From Linderina pennispora (Eukaryota > Kickxellomycota > Kickxellomycetes > Kickxellales > Kickxellaceae): a stretch of 64,000 nt of DNA. The notes beneath the pieces were generated by a model that saw only the letters and a list, made by a program, of their open reading frames with translations, made no database searches and was not told where the DNA came from. Below are positions 38,910 to 49,237 of this stretch, in pieces. The translations under genes were made by a program, and so were the position numbers. Position 1 is the stretch's first letter, and each line of letters starts with the position of its first letter. Location: NCBI RefSeq assembly GCF_002104995.1, contig NW_024468252.1, positions 1,240,001-1,304,000 on the forward strand, read 5' to 3'.

Positions 38910-41165
38910 CTAAGCGATGGGCTCCGGAAGAGGCTTGAATCCAGTGTTCGCCAGCGGGCAGTGCGTGCCAGACTCGGGGTTGCCCCACCAGGTCGGAATT
39001 ACCACGTTCTGGAGCGCAAAGAAGATAATGATGCCCGAGATCGCAAGACCGCAGTCAAGGCCGGCCGACAGCGAGAACGCATAGCGCTGCCACCACTGGT
39101 TGCGGTACTTGTGGATGAAGTAGTTGAAGATAGTGCAGGCAATGAACCAGTTGACGTAGATGTGCGACGGCGCCGGCGGCATGTAGCCCGAGGCCGAGAA
39201 CAGCAGCGGGATGTGGACGTGCTTCCACAGGCTGTTCGGGTAGCGCTTCTGCAGGTACCAGAACGGCACAGGCAGGAACACGCCGACAATGAACAGGTAG
39301 AGGCCGACGTGGTAGGGGCTGTCGCTGCCGAACATGCGGCCCGGGCCAACCAGACCCCAGATGACCGACGCCGAGTAGAAGGTGTTGGCCTGGATACACG
39401 TCCACGGGCGGCCCTCGGGTTTGCACATGTTCTCGACTGTGTTCATGAGCCAGTACGCGACACCCAGCTGCACAAAGGCGCAGATGATGGTGCCCACCAG
39501 CTGGGCAATGAACAGCGTGCGGGGCGGGATCTTCATGTAGTGGCCGAGCTTCTGGTCCGAGACGAGCAGCAGCGCCTGGGCCATGGTGATGTAGCCGTAC
39601 ACCTTGAAGGTGACGTTGGCGATGGGGTCGCCAACCCGGCCGTAGCCGATGATGAACTCGGTGATGATGTTGAGGCCTGGCTGCTGGTTGCTGAGCGCCT
39701 GGATGATGCCAATCGGGATGGTGAAGATGAAGGGCAGCACGACACTGAGAATGACCCAGTACCAGTTCATGAGGTTCCACACCTCGCACACAATGATCGA
39801 CATGGCGAAGGTGATGGCAAAGGTGACCAGGTACCACCACTGCGGGACCTCGGGGTAGCGGCGCATAAGCTTGGCGTGGATGTCGTCGTCCATCGAGCGC
39901 GACTGGCGCACGCGCTGCACAATGTCCTTGCCGTGGTGCAGAGCAATGTATGACAGCACAGTCATCAGGCCAGCGAAGCCAATGCCGTAGGTCAGACCAA
40001 AGTGGAACGACATGCGCAGGTGGCCGTACTCCTCGTACTTGACGGGGTCCAAGTTCTGGTCAGGTGTCATGACCTCGCTGATGTTATACCGGCCGCCGTC
40101 CGGCAGGTACAGCGACGCGGTGTAGATCGGGTAGATGCCGTGGCCCCAGGTGTTGGTGTAGTAGCCGATCGGGGTGATGATCCACATGATGATGACGAAG
40201 CCGGCAAACACGTTGGCAGCCATGACCCACGGGATGGCGATGGGCGAGCCCGTGAAACCCGACGAGATGTAGCTCCAGTCCAGCGTGAGGTTGAGGATGC
40301 CCAGACCGTGGGGCGCGTCACCAATCTGCTGCGCAATGACGTTGTTGGGGGCAGCAAAGCACAGAATCGCAATCATCGACAGCGTCGGGAAGATGGTGCC
40401 GGGGACCCAGTACCACGCAAAGCTGGCAGCGAAGCAGACCCAGAACATGCGCGTGCGCGACCAGCCGTTCCAGACCGAGTGCTCGTGGAAGGTACGGAAC
40501 AGGGTCACCGACACCAGCGTGGCCGGCCAGATCATAGCGGAGGGGTAGACCAGGAACTCGCGCGACAGGCCGGCAAACGAGTAGCCCATGACCTGCGACG
40601 ACAGCAGGAACAGCACACTGGGACCGAAGCCCATATCGGAGTTGTACCACATCTTCTTGATGGTCACGACATCGATGGCGTAGGCAACACCCACCGACGT
40701 GCCGGCAAAGATGGAGATGAGCACATGCTCCTTGATGTTGAACTTGCCCGGGTTCATGGTCCACTCGAAGCCGAATGTGCGGAACTTGCGCGTCGGCAGC
40801 ACCTTGGACATGGCAAAGCCCAGCGGGAACGACAGCAGCTGCACGACATAGCCACCCAGAGTGATGGGGTTTTCACGGAAGAAGAAGAACTGGTTGACAA
40901 AGGCCAATAAGACTGTGAATTCCACTCCCAAGAAAAGCGAGCGGAATGTAAGGCATGGGAGATCTGGATTATCTGTATTTGACACAGCTACCGCAACCAT
41001 CTCGTATGGTGACTGCTCTGTAGTCTCATCTTCATCCATAAATGATGGCTTTTCAATCCCTGTGGCATCTTCTTTCATGTACATAGTTGCTGCGTCGTTG
41101 TCGTCTGGTTTTGTGTGTATGTGGGTGATGTAGACATTCTCCGAGGGAAGTATTACCACAGTCAT
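38910..41165 (-). CDS. Oligopeptide transporter, OPT family peptide-transporter clade (copy 2)
   Basis: 751 residues from the ATG at 41165 (MTVVILPSENVYITHIHTKP). The frame is open upstream, but that part has no cytosolic OPT-like sequence. The first ~97 residues are only related to copy 1, sharing patterns such as P[YF]EMVxVAVSN and NPDLPCLTFRS. From AFVNQFFFFRENPITLGG on, the two proteins are identical, including NPG (about 138) and KIPPR (about 545). The gene is therefore a chimera: its own promoter and N-terminus joined to a transporter body homogenised with copy 1. Different promoters and cytosolic tails may give different control of the same permease; that is inference. Confidence 0.9.
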   Translation of the reverse strand: MTVVILPSENVYITHIHTKPDDNDAATMYMKEDATGIEKPSFMDEDETTEQSPYEMVAVAVSNTDNPDLPCLTFRSLFLGVEFTVLLAFVNQFFFFRENPITLGGYVVQLLSFPLGFAMSKVLPTRKFRTFGFEWTMNPGKFNIKEHVLISIFAGTSVGVAYAIDVVTIKKMWYNSDMGFGPSVLFLLSSQVMGYSFAGLSREFLVYPSAMIWPATLVSVTLFRTFHEHSVWNGWSRTRMFWVCFAASFAWYWVPGTIFPTLSMIAILCFAAPNNVIAQQIGDAPHGLGILNLTLDWSYISSGFTGSPIAIPWVMAANVFAGFVIIMWIITPIGYYTNTWGHGIYPIYTASLYLPDGGRYNISEVMTPDQNLDPVKYEEYGHLRMSFHFGLTYGIGFAGLMTVLSYIALHHGKDIVQRVRQSRSMDDDIHAKLMRRYPEVPQWWYLVTFAITFAMSIIVCEVWNLMNWYWVILSVVLPFIFTIPIGIIQALSNQQPGLNIITEFIIGYGRVGDPIANVTFKVYGYITMAQALLLVSDQKLGHYMKIPPRTLFIAQLVGTIICAFVQLGVAYWLMNTVENMCKPEGRPWTCIQANTFYSASVIWGLVGPGRMFGSDSPYHVGLYLFIVGVFLPVPFWYLQKRYPNSLWKHVHIPLLFSASGYMPPAPSHIYVNWFIACTIFNYFIHKYRNQWWQRYAFSLSAGLDCGLAISGIIIFFALQNVVIPTWWGNPESGTHCPLANTGFKPLPEPIA

Positions 41166-41675
41166 TGTTGGTATTAGTAGTACGTAGAAAAATGCTGGGA
41201 ATGAGCTGAAAACGGTCTCCTTTGGTTTCCAGCTGCGTTGCCAGGTGCTGTCGGTTTTATGGCAGGACACCCTTTGCCAATCAATAGACATGCTGAGTTC
41301 TGCAAAGGAGTGTGGCAGACTTTCAAGTACGGCCATTTGCCTAAAGCTAAAGCACGAATGTTCCGGAACAGACGAGCATTCCTTAATGGCCATACTGCAA
41401 ACAGCAAGCTCGAGATGTTGCCAGCCACAACGGATGAGGCAAGAAGAATGGGCCAGCACGGTAAACTAGCGACGTTGCCGGCTACATAATAGGTTCGTAT
41501 TTTGGCAAAGCTGCAGGCCAAATACAGGAGCCGAGTTGAATAAGCTGGTGCGAGCCGAGCCGCCCGGTTATTGCAAATGGTTGTTCATTTAGTCTCTGCT
41601 GACCTACGATATCTCGCGGCCATTCCCTGTTTCGCTTGTACATTCTGAATTCAACCACAACCCTTCTATCGGATA
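41166..41675. other. Divergent intergenic region between OPT copy 2 and FMT1
   Basis: About 510 bp with both promoters. No clear TATA box or gene. Confidence 0.5.
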
Positions 41676-42989
41676 ATGCTGCGGTGCCCAAAACTATTCA
41701 GCCGATCGCGGATCGGGCTCTCCCGGTCGTTCACTACATCGCGAAGCAGCGATATGAAGGTGTTGTTCTTTGGCACCGATGAGTTCTCCAACCACGCACT
41801 GAAGGCACTGGATGCAGACAGACGCTGCAATAAGCCGATCGTAGAGAAGCTTGGAGTGGTATGCCCGCCGCCATTGTACAAATTCGCCAAGGGCCGGCAG
41901 CAGCTCACGTGGGAGGCACTGGTGGAGAAGACAGCGCGCACGCGGCAGCTCGACATACACCACCCAAATGCGCGCAAGCTGACGGGCTGGCAGGTGCCGA
42001 GCGCAGGCCTGAAGGAGACAGACCGGTATGATATCGGAGTGGTGTCGAGCTTTGGTATGTTCATTCCGCAGCGCATCATCGAGAGCTTCCCGCTGGGCAT
42101 GATCAACATCCATCCGTCGCTGCTACCCGAATACCGTGGCCCGTCGCCGCTGCAGGCGGCGCTGCTGGACGGAAAGAAGGAGACGGGGATCACGATTCAG
42201 GAGGTGCATCCCACAGTCATGGATGGCGGCAGGGTGTTGGCACAGATGCCGTATCAAATCGACGGCACGGCGACACGGATCGATATGATGAATGAAATGG
42301 GCCATCTCAGCGGGCAATTGCTGGTGAAGCTGCTGCACAACTACGAGTACGTGCGCGAGCGGGCGATTGACCAGGACGAAAGCAAGGTGACTACGACACG
42401 GCTGTATAGTCGCGAGGACTCGCGTGTAAACTGGGAGCAGATGTCAGCAGAGCAGATTGTGCGTATGCATCGGGCGTTCTGTGGCCGTGAGCCAGTGCAC
42501 AGCATCTGGCGCAAGAAGAACAAGATGCACAGCATTCAGTTGCAGGATATAGCTTTGCCTGATCCGAACGTGGAGCCGCTGGATCCCGAGATTGCAAAGT
42601 ACCCGCCGGGCTCGGTGTTCTACCGCCGCAAGGTGCCGTACCTGGAGGTGCCGTGTGTGGACGGAAGCCGGATCTGGATCAAGCAGCTGCAGGTGCAGGG
42701 CCGCACCCCGAAGACGGCGCTGCAGTTTGTCAACGGGTATCTGCGCGTACCCGGTGCGCTGCGATTCCTGACCGATCCTGTGGAATCAAAGAAGCCAACG
42801 CCACCATTCCAGTGGCCCGAGGGCAAAAAGCCCGAGGCCGTGGTGATGGCCGAGCAGAAGGCCATGGAGCGCAAGCAGCAGCTGGCGGAGATGAAAAAGA
42901 GCCAGAAGATCGTCGGCGAGTGCGAGTACGGGCCGGGCGAGCTGGTGCCCGACGACGAGACTCTGGTAGATGGCGAGACAAACAAATAA
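41676..42989 (+). CDS. FMT1: Methionyl-tRNA formyltransferase, mitochondrial
   Basis: 437-residue enzyme that formylates initiator Met-tRNA for mitochondrial translation, using 10-formyl-THF. A leader rich in Arg and Ser (MLRCPKLFSRSRIGLSRSFT) fits mitochondrial import. The catalytic domain starts with VLFFGTDEFS. The SLLP loop is in NIHPSLLPEYRGPSPLQAAL, with the catalytic Asn-x-His, followed by GITIQEVHPTVMDGGRVLAQ. The C-terminal domain, then a basic Lys/Glu/Gln-rich tail (about 375-415), complete it. Its stop is six bases from the stop of the convergent tubulin cofactor gene. Confidence 0.9.
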   Translation: MLRCPKLFSRSRIGLSRSFTTSRSSDMKVLFFGTDEFSNHALKALDADRRCNKPIVEKLGVVCPPPLYKFAKGRQQLTWEALVEKTARTRQLDIHHPNARKLTGWQVPSAGLKETDRYDIGVVSSFGMFIPQRIIESFPLGMINIHPSLLPEYRGPSPLQAALLDGKKETGITIQEVHPTVMDGGRVLAQMPYQIDGTATRIDMMNEMGHLSGQLLVKLLHNYEYVRERAIDQDESKVTTTRLYSREDSRVNWEQMSAEQIVRMHRAFCGREPVHSIWRKKNKMHSIQLQDIALPDPNVEPLDPEIAKYPPGSVFYRRKVPYLEVPCVDGSRIWIKQLQVQGRTPKTALQFVNGYLRVPGALRFLTDPVESKKPTPPFQWPEGKKPEAVVMAEQKAMERKQQLAEMKKSQKIVGECEYGPGELVPDDETLVDGETNK

Positions 42990-42995
42990 ATTCCA

Positions 42996-43803
42996 TTACA
43001 TTTCCTCTAGATCGCTAAACAGATCCTCCTCAGGGAAGTCGCCCACCGTGACCTTGTCCGGCCGGACAAACGAGCCGTGCTGGTTGCGGCACTCGAAGTA
43101 TCTGACACCATCCACAGTCCCGTCGTGCTTGCCCGTCGGCTCGTCGAATTCCACGCCCACCCAATATCCGGGCCTGAACTGCGTCTTGCCAACAAACCTC
43201 ACGGCACCGAGCCGGGTACCGCTCCCCAGCACCTCCACCTGGCAGCGGTCGTCTACATGGATCCCGCTCGCCTCCGCCCTGAACTCGTCCTCCTCGTCAA
43301 TCGACATGGCCGACTTGTTGTCGGCAAACCGACCCAAATTATGCCTCCGCTTGAACGCACGCACCGTGTCGCGGCGCTTGTCGTACTCGTCGTCGTCCAT
43401 GACATACTTCTCCACCTGCGAGTCGTCGTTGAAGTTCAGCTGGGTCGCCACAGAGTTCGTGGCCTCGACGTTTAGCGTCATGTAGTCGGCTACCGGGTAG
43501 TACCCGAGCATCCTGCTGTTGTCATCCAGCATACAAACTGCCGCATCATTGTGCTGCAGCGCCAGGCGCTGGTCGCTGGCGCTAATCCCAACAATAGCCT
43601 CCAGCCGGACCTAGCGGGCTCCGAAGGAAGTGGGCAAAATGTGTTAGCACGGCCGAAGAGGTCACAACGGAGAGGCAAGGGCCCCGCCTTGCTAATCAGC
43701 TTTTCATCCTACTTGCCTTTAGCTCACCCACGGTCAGGGACTTCAGGAAGCGCCGCTCGGAGCTCGCGTTCTGGCTCTGCACAAAAAGCGTGACGACAGA
43801 CAT
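42996..43803 (-). CDS. ALP11: Tubulin-folding cofactor B (CAP-Gly protein)
   Basis: 233-residue chaperone that binds alpha-tubulin with cofactor E. Exon 1 (43803-43717) encodes an N-terminal ubiquitin-like domain (MSVVTLFVQSQNASSERRFL); exon 2 (43610-42996) continues it. The C-terminal CAP-Gly domain is clear: LGAVRFVGKTQFRPGYWVGV and DGTVDGVRYFECRNQHGSFV, ending in the acidic DLEEM tail that resembles the EEY/F-type end of cofactor B. The intron (43716-43611, 106 nt) starts with GC: AAG|GCAAGT...CGCTAG|. Only this GC-AG splice joins the two halves in frame as GELK|VRLEAIVG. Confidence 0.9.
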
Positions 43804-44074
43804 GGTGAAAAATTGGCCTTGAGAAATCACTTGCTCTTTTTCGGCCCGCCCTGCTCGCTCGGCCGCCTCATACAATTCATGCTTGCGCGATGGGTTTTGG
43901 GGAGGCAGGAGCTGGTGGAGGGATCGGGCTGCCGGAGTTTCACATGGGCCCGGCCAGCATATCGCTTTTTTGCCCATTTCCCGGATGCGGTGTTTATGAA
44001 GCTTGAGGCAGACGATGGCTGGCAGACAAAGACTGCCGCAAATCCTCCCTGTGCGTGGAGAGCAAGTCCAGGGG

Positions 44075-44081
44075 TATAAAA
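44075..44081 (+). promoter_or_regulatory. TATA box of the quinone oxidoreductase gene
   Basis: TATAAAA about 112 nt upstream of the ATG at 44193. Confidence 0.5.
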
Positions 44082-44192
44082 CAGGGCCAGCGGGCTCGGA
44101 CCTGCAAAGAAAGGCCCAAAAAGGCGCTCTCTTCTTTCTGTAATTTTATCCACTGTCTTCTCCTGGGCGAAACGACTACAAATTTAGGGCAA

Positions 44193-45188
44193 ATGCACGC
44201 TATCGTGGTAAAGAACTGGCTCAAGGGCCCCAACGACATGGAGGTCAAGGACATCCCGGTGCCGACACCCAAGAGCAACGAGCTGCTGGTGAAGGTCGAG
44301 GCTACAGGAGCCAACTTCTTCGATATCCTGATGGTGCAGGGCAAGTACCAGATCAAGCCGCCATTCCCGTTCACGCCAGGCGCCGAGTTCGCCGGTACCG
44401 TGGTGTCGGCACCCGCCAACTGTCGCTTCAAGACCGGCGACCGCGTGTTCGGGTCAAACCCCACTGGCGCCTACGCTGAGTACATTGCGGTGCCCGAGAT
44501 CCAATGCTTTGCGATCCCCTCGACACTGAGCTTCGAAGAGGCTGCGGGTCTGTACATCACTTATCCGACTAGCTACGCCGGCCTGGTTCTGCGTGCCGAC
44601 GTGAAAAAGGGTGACTGGGTTCTGGTGCATGCTGCGGCTGGCGGCGTCGGCATTGCCGCTGTGCAGATTGCCAAGGCCCTGGGCGCCAACGTCATTGCTG
44701 CTGTCGGCAACGAGGGCAAGTTTGATATTTGCAAGGCACAGGGCGCCGATCACTGTATCAACTACCGTGAGCCCGACTGGACTGACAAGGTTATGCAGAT
44801 TACTGCCGGTAAGGGTGCCGATGTCGTCTATGACCCGGTTGGCCTGGTCGAGAAGTCGCTCAAGTGCATTGCATGGAACGGCCGTGTCGTTGTGGTTGGC
44901 TTTGCTGCTGGTGCTATTGAGAAAATTGCTGCCAACCGGATCCTGCTCAAGAACGTCGCCGTCACCGGCGTCCATTGGGGTGCGTACACACGCAATGAGG
45001 CGGAGCGCATTCCCGAGGTCTGGGAGGCGCTATTCAAGCTGGCCGAGGAGGGAAGGATCAAGCCCGTTGTGTGGGATCCCGTGTTCGAGGGTCTCGATAA
45101 GGTCAAGGATGCGCTGAAGGCGATCTCGAACAGAGAGACCTATGGCAAGGTGGTGGTCAAGCCCACCTCGACTCCTGCTCGTTTGTGA
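44193..45188 (+). CDS. NADPH:quinone oxidoreductase, zinc-free MDR family
   Basis: 331-residue medium-chain reductase of the zeta-crystallin/QOR type. The substrate domain has PPFPFTPGAEFAGTVV, and zinc-binding residues are absent. The Rossmann cofactor site AAAGGVGIAAVQIAKALGA starts near residue 147, and DVVYDPVG and GRVVVVGFAAGAIEKI follow. Close relatives reduce quinones or enones with NADPH and protect against oxidative stress. The ATG at 44193 aligns with the usual start MHAIVVKNW; the upstream open frame is leader. Shares a ~390 bp divergent promoter region with the tubulin cofactor gene. Confidence 0.88.
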   Translation: MHAIVVKNWLKGPNDMEVKDIPVPTPKSNELLVKVEATGANFFDILMVQGKYQIKPPFPFTPGAEFAGTVVSAPANCRFKTGDRVFGSNPTGAYAEYIAVPEIQCFAIPSTLSFEEAAGLYITYPTSYAGLVLRADVKKGDWVLVHAAAGGVGIAAVQIAKALGANVIAAVGNEGKFDICKAQGADHCINYREPDWTDKVMQITAGKGADVVYDPVGLVEKSLKCIAWNGRVVVVGFAAGAIEKIAANRILLKNVAVTGVHWGAYTRNEAERIPEVWEALFKLAEEGRIKPVVWDPVFEGLDKVKDALKAISNRETYGKVVVKPTSTPARL

Positions 45189-46969
45189 AACAAAATTATT
45201 ACTGTCTTTCTGAAGTTTCCTATATTACATCACTGAAATCATTGTGAGTACTGTGTAAAAGTGCTATTAGTGTTGATATACAAAGGCAATTGGACAATAG
45301 TCTACCGTCTATACTAAGAATCCTAGTATATAGCGTGTCAAATAATGATGTGGATGCTAGGGAACAATTATCAACGATAGAACGCTACTCTTTTCTACTT
45401 GCGCTCTACGAATGTGAAGAGTTTATATTTGAGGTATATCATTGCATATGTAACAACCATATCGTGGCCATTCTCTGGATAATCCCGGTGTCATCCTACA
45501 TTGCCGCGTATACGTGTGATTCTGTTTATCTTTTCGAGCCAGAGTAACCTATTGAAAGTATATGGTGATGGTATCAGTTTCAGCCATATATAAATTACGA
45601 TTGCACTCCCTAGCTATCTGCAGCCAATTCTCAGGTGTCAGCTGACTCAGAGTAGCCAGGCTCAGCAGCAAACAGGAGCACTTTGCACACTGCATTGGAG
45701 ACTAGTTCATTTGGGCACATCACCACAGCCAGCCGAGTTTATCTTCAGCGCATTTATGTCTCTCACTTGACCACACCCTTGAAAGCACCTCCACCCGCCT
45801 GCTAAATTCTGGCGCTCTTCCCACAGCGATATTCTCGAATGTGACTGATCCTGTGCTCAATTTTCACGGCAGTGATGACATTGAGGATGATATCTTTTCG
45901 ACAGGAATCAAGTCTTTCATTGAGCACATCCGCCAGCTGTTTCCCAGCGCACAAGGCAGCTCTTTTTTGTTCGCTCAGGGCGATGGGAAGGCCAGGATGA
46001 TATGTGCAACGATCTTACTTGTTGTGATACTGGCATCTTAACGTGGTATATAACTAATGACAGTAAAGGAACTGAGGAGAGCTGCTGACGCGCTGGCGTG
46101 CACTGAACTATATAGTAGAGCCACTATACTCTTGCGTACGCACTGTGGCGTAGATCTAGGGATCAGGATCAGTTATACAACAGCATGTTTAGACCCGCTG
46201 GCTATTTTGACAATTCAGCCTACTTGATGGTTTGGATACAGTACATAGCAACAACTAGTTCACTATATATTCAAGTAGATCATGAGCAAATGTAAACTAC
46301 AACCGTAGCACGGCTAAACAGCACTGAAGGCATGGATGGATGTACTTACTTTCTTTTTAATGTGGTTGCTACCATAGCATGCAAGACACGATTAGCGACC
46401 ATGTTGCGGTTTGTTGCGATGCAATGAAATAGCATCATGTGCTGATAGCAAGGCATGGTCCTCCATTCTCAACTACATAGTTCCTTCATCACCATCACCA
46501 TCACCATGATCATTGTTTTATTTTTATATAACAGTGATTCTACATTGAATAGATTGTTGAACATTGGATATTTGATTTGTCCATATGATGTATTGGCGTC
46601 TATGACAACGATCAAGATGAAAAGTCAATTAATCGTGGCCTGTGATAATACATATAGGGAATGTGTGGGTATGTACAGCTACTGCAACCCTACACATGTA
46701 TTGAATCAACATAGTTTCCTCACTGTAGTTGCCCAAAGCAACACGCTGCTATACGCATCTCATATACTACGAATCCCAACAAGCTAGTATGCCCGTACCG
46801 CAATATTTTCGAATTTTGAGTGACCAAGCGGTAGTGATTTTTATACCACTTACACAACCCTGTACAGTCATTGTGTAGGTTGTAGTGGCTAAATCTCTGA
46901 ACTGTTTCTGCAGCCCTGAAAACCACTAGTTTTTGGGCAAGCAGGTATATTTGCAATACTATGCATCCA
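45189..46969. other. Gene-poor AT-rich gap with one orphan open frame
   Basis: About 1.8 kb between the quinone reductase and MscS genes (their stops face each other). A plus-strand frame is open from about 45708 to 46041 without an ATG. It reads NVTDPVLNFHGSDDIEDDIF and ends in a hydrophobic tail (MICATILLVVILAS), like the end of a small surface-protein gene, so it may be a relic or a last exon. A CACCAT run lies near 46488-46507. Nothing else is supported. Confidence 0.4.
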
Positions 46970-49237
46970 TTACATGGCACCAGAGAACATCACCGTGGCC
47001 ATGGCAGCCGGTGCAATATCACCACCACCACCGCCAGCTGCACCAGAGTCGCCACCATTGCCGCCGCTATCGTCTCCAGGGTTGTAGTCGCGATTGTGGC
47101 GCTTGCTCTTGTACCGGCTGACCAGCATCTCGTCGTCGTCACTGCCATTGCCAGAACCACCGCTGCCGCGTGACGCCGCCTCGTAGGCCGGTGGCGACTG
47201 CACCATGGCAACAGGCTGGAGGGTATTCGAGTAGCGCAGGTCGAGATCGCAAATGGCCTGGCGCAGGGCAAAGGCGAAGCTGTTCTTGATGCCGAACCTA
47301 CGACCGTCCTGGAAGTTGCTCTTGTAGTTGAGGCCGATGCCGAGCTGGATCCGGTTGACGTTCTCCAAAAGGTCCAGGGTGAAGCCGATGGGGCCAGAGA
47401 AGTCGCGCGGGTGCTCGTCGACATACTCGTTCATGCGGTCTTGCAATGCGTTGAGCTTCTCCTGTGGCGTGTGGAAATCAAAGGCAACCACGATCGACTC
47501 GCTCTGGGGCTTCGAGCGGCGCATGTTCTGGATCTTCTGCGTGGCCAGCTGGTTGTTCGGGTACACGGTGTATGTGCCGTCGCCCTTGAAGAAGACGGTG
47601 CTGAGCAGACGGATCTTGGACACAGTCATGGTCTCGGCCGCAATCACGACGACATCGCCGACGTCGTAGGCGTGCACCTGGAACAGGAAGATGATACACT
47701 CGAATACAGTCTTGAATGTGTTGCCAAACACAAAGCTCCAGCCGACAAACAGAGTACCCATTGTGGCCAGGCTCTTCAGGGCATCGAGGCCAAACACAAG
47801 TAGGGCAATGATGACAATAACCAACAGGGCAAAGGCAGTCATGAACAGATCGAGCTTGCCAACGACCTGCGACATGTCGCTGAGCGCGTTAATCAGGGAC
47901 CGGCGCTCCTTGTAGACCAGCATAATGCGGTCACGCATCTCGCGCTTGCTAATATCGCCATTTCCATCCTTGTCAAAGAACTCGAACGCCTTGATGGCGT
48001 CCTCCTCCTTGTCGAAGAACGGCAGAAAATCGTCGACCACCAGGTAGTCGCGGTCATTGTTGAGGGCGCTAAACAACTTGCGGGCCAGGCGGCCGGCGTA
48101 CTGGTTCGAGTTCATATCGATGCCACCGTCAAGCGCGCGGTCCTTGATGTTCCACAGACGGCTGGCAAAGCTCTTTGACGGCTTCTTCTTGTGCGAGAAA
48201 AAGCTGTTGCCGGTCGACGCACGGCTCATAGCCGGAGGCGACGCTGCCGACGACAGCAGCTCCTTTTTGCTGGTCATGCCATCAGAGGTTTGTGTCGTAA
48301 ATGTCGCGCCCTGGGCCATGAATGGCGTGGCGTTGGCGCTGTTGTTGCCCTGGTTGCTTTCCGAATAATGCTCGCGTGACCGGTTCAGGTGGTCCAGCAC
48401 CCAGCTAGCATACGTCTGCTGCTGGAGCCGCTCCTTGTACGCGGACCGGTGGAAGCGCGTGGCAACAACCTTGAGCAAGAGCTTCTCACCGCCAATGATC
48501 CCGCAAGCAATCAGCACAAGAACGTTGACCTGGAACAGAACCTGGTCCCACGACGAGTTGCTGTTCTCTACCTTGCCAATAAGTCGGTACGAGGCGCTCG
48601 GGAACATGATAATGAAGCTGATGAGGAAGATGGACGAGATGATAATCATCTTGACATACGCTTTGACGGCAATGAAAAACTGCATGCGGTCCTTGACCTT
48701 CTCAATGTTGCGCTTGCCAGTGAAGCCGCGCACAATATGCAGGGCGCCATCGGGAATCATATCAACCAGGTGGTAGGCCAGGACGCCAAACACCCAGCCT
48801 GAGGCCAGCAGCGCAAATGACCGCGCAGTGCACTGCAGGTTGTATCTGTGCTGAAAGTCAGACTTAGGATCTGATTTGATGGGGGACCGGAACTCCAGTT
48901 CAGGATTCGAGGCCATGATACCGATTGTAGGAGCGATCAGAATGATGCCGCCACCGATCATGATTACAAACGAGCGAACCAGCGGGTGCATCCGCCAGAA
49001 GCCCTTGGGCGTGGGTGAGCTGGATGGGTCGCTCTCGGAGCCATCATCGCTGACCTCGTCCCAGTTGAAGTCGTCCTGGAAGTTTGCTGGGATGTCGGCA
49101 TCGGGCATGTTCAGCGTGCTATGCGAGAACTCAGAGTGCATGTTGCGGGTGGCGGCGCCAGCGCTGCCAGGGTTGCCCATATTGCCTGCCGAGGACTGCT
49201 TTTCGTTAGAGGTCGAAAACCGGATGTTGCTGCCCAT
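46970..49237 (-). CDS. MscS-family mechanosensitive channel with EF-hand (Msy1/Msy2-like)
   Basis: 755 residues from the ATG at 49237 (MGSNIRFSTSNEKQSSAGNM). A hydrophilic Ser/Asn-rich N-terminus is followed by several membrane helices (about 85-310). A linker carries an EF-hand near 425 (DKDGNGDISKRE), then two more helices (KLDLFMTAFALLVIVIIALL). The MscS pore and beta domain come next (FGNTFKTVFECIIFLF, HAYDVGDVVVI). The EF-hand between membrane parts is the layout of fission-yeast Msy1/Msy2, which sit in the ER and tune calcium release under osmotic shock. The C-terminus is Gly/Ser/Asp-rich and ends with Gly- and Ala-rich stretches. The frame is open upstream of the ATG but reads as promoter-like sequence. 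Confidence 0.87.
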   Translation of the reverse strand: MGSNIRFSTSNEKQSSAGNMGNPGSAGAATRNMHSEFSHSTLNMPDADIPANFQDDFNWDEVSDDGSESDPSSSPTPKGFWRMHPLVRSFVIMIGGGIILIAPTIGIMASNPELEFRSPIKSDPKSDFQHRYNLQCTARSFALLASGWVFGVLAYHLVDMIPDGALHIVRGFTGKRNIEKVKDRMQFFIAVKAYVKMIIISSIFLISFIIMFPSASYRLIGKVENSNSSWDQVLFQVNVLVLIACGIIGGEKLLLKVVATRFHRSAYKERLQQQTYASWVLDHLNRSREHYSESNQGNNSANATPFMAQGATFTTQTSDGMTSKKELLSSAASPPAMSRASTGNSFFSHKKKPSKSFASRLWNIKDRALDGGIDMNSNQYAGRLARKLFSALNNDRDYLVVDDFLPFFDKEEDAIKAFEFFDKDGNGDISKREMRDRIMLVYKERRSLINALSDMSQVVGKLDLFMTAFALLVIVIIALLVFGLDALKSLATMGTLFVGWSFVFGNTFKTVFECIIFLFQVHAYDVGDVVVIAAETMTVSKIRLLSTVFFKGDGTYTVYPNNQLATQKIQNMRRSKPQSESIVVAFDFHTPQEKLNALQDRMNEYVDEHPRDFSGPIGFTLDLLENVNRIQLGIGLNYKSNFQDGRRFGIKNSFAFALRQAICDLDLRYSNTLQPVAMVQSPPAYEAASRGSGGSGNGSDDDEMLVSRYKSKRHNRDYNPGDDSGGNGGDSGAAGGGGGDIAPAAMATVMFSGAM

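Larger units (their letters stand above)
35867..40874 (-). repeat. Right arm of the ~5.0 kb inverted duplication
   Basis: 5008 bp, reverse complement of 11374-16380. Differences seen: one extra base in the arrestin gene near 37645, one extra A near 36373, one missing G near 36420, and a few substitutions around 35935-36060. The OPT part and the precursor gene translate identically in both arms. Beyond 40874 the homology drops quickly to that of diverged OPT paralogs. Confidence 0.95.
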
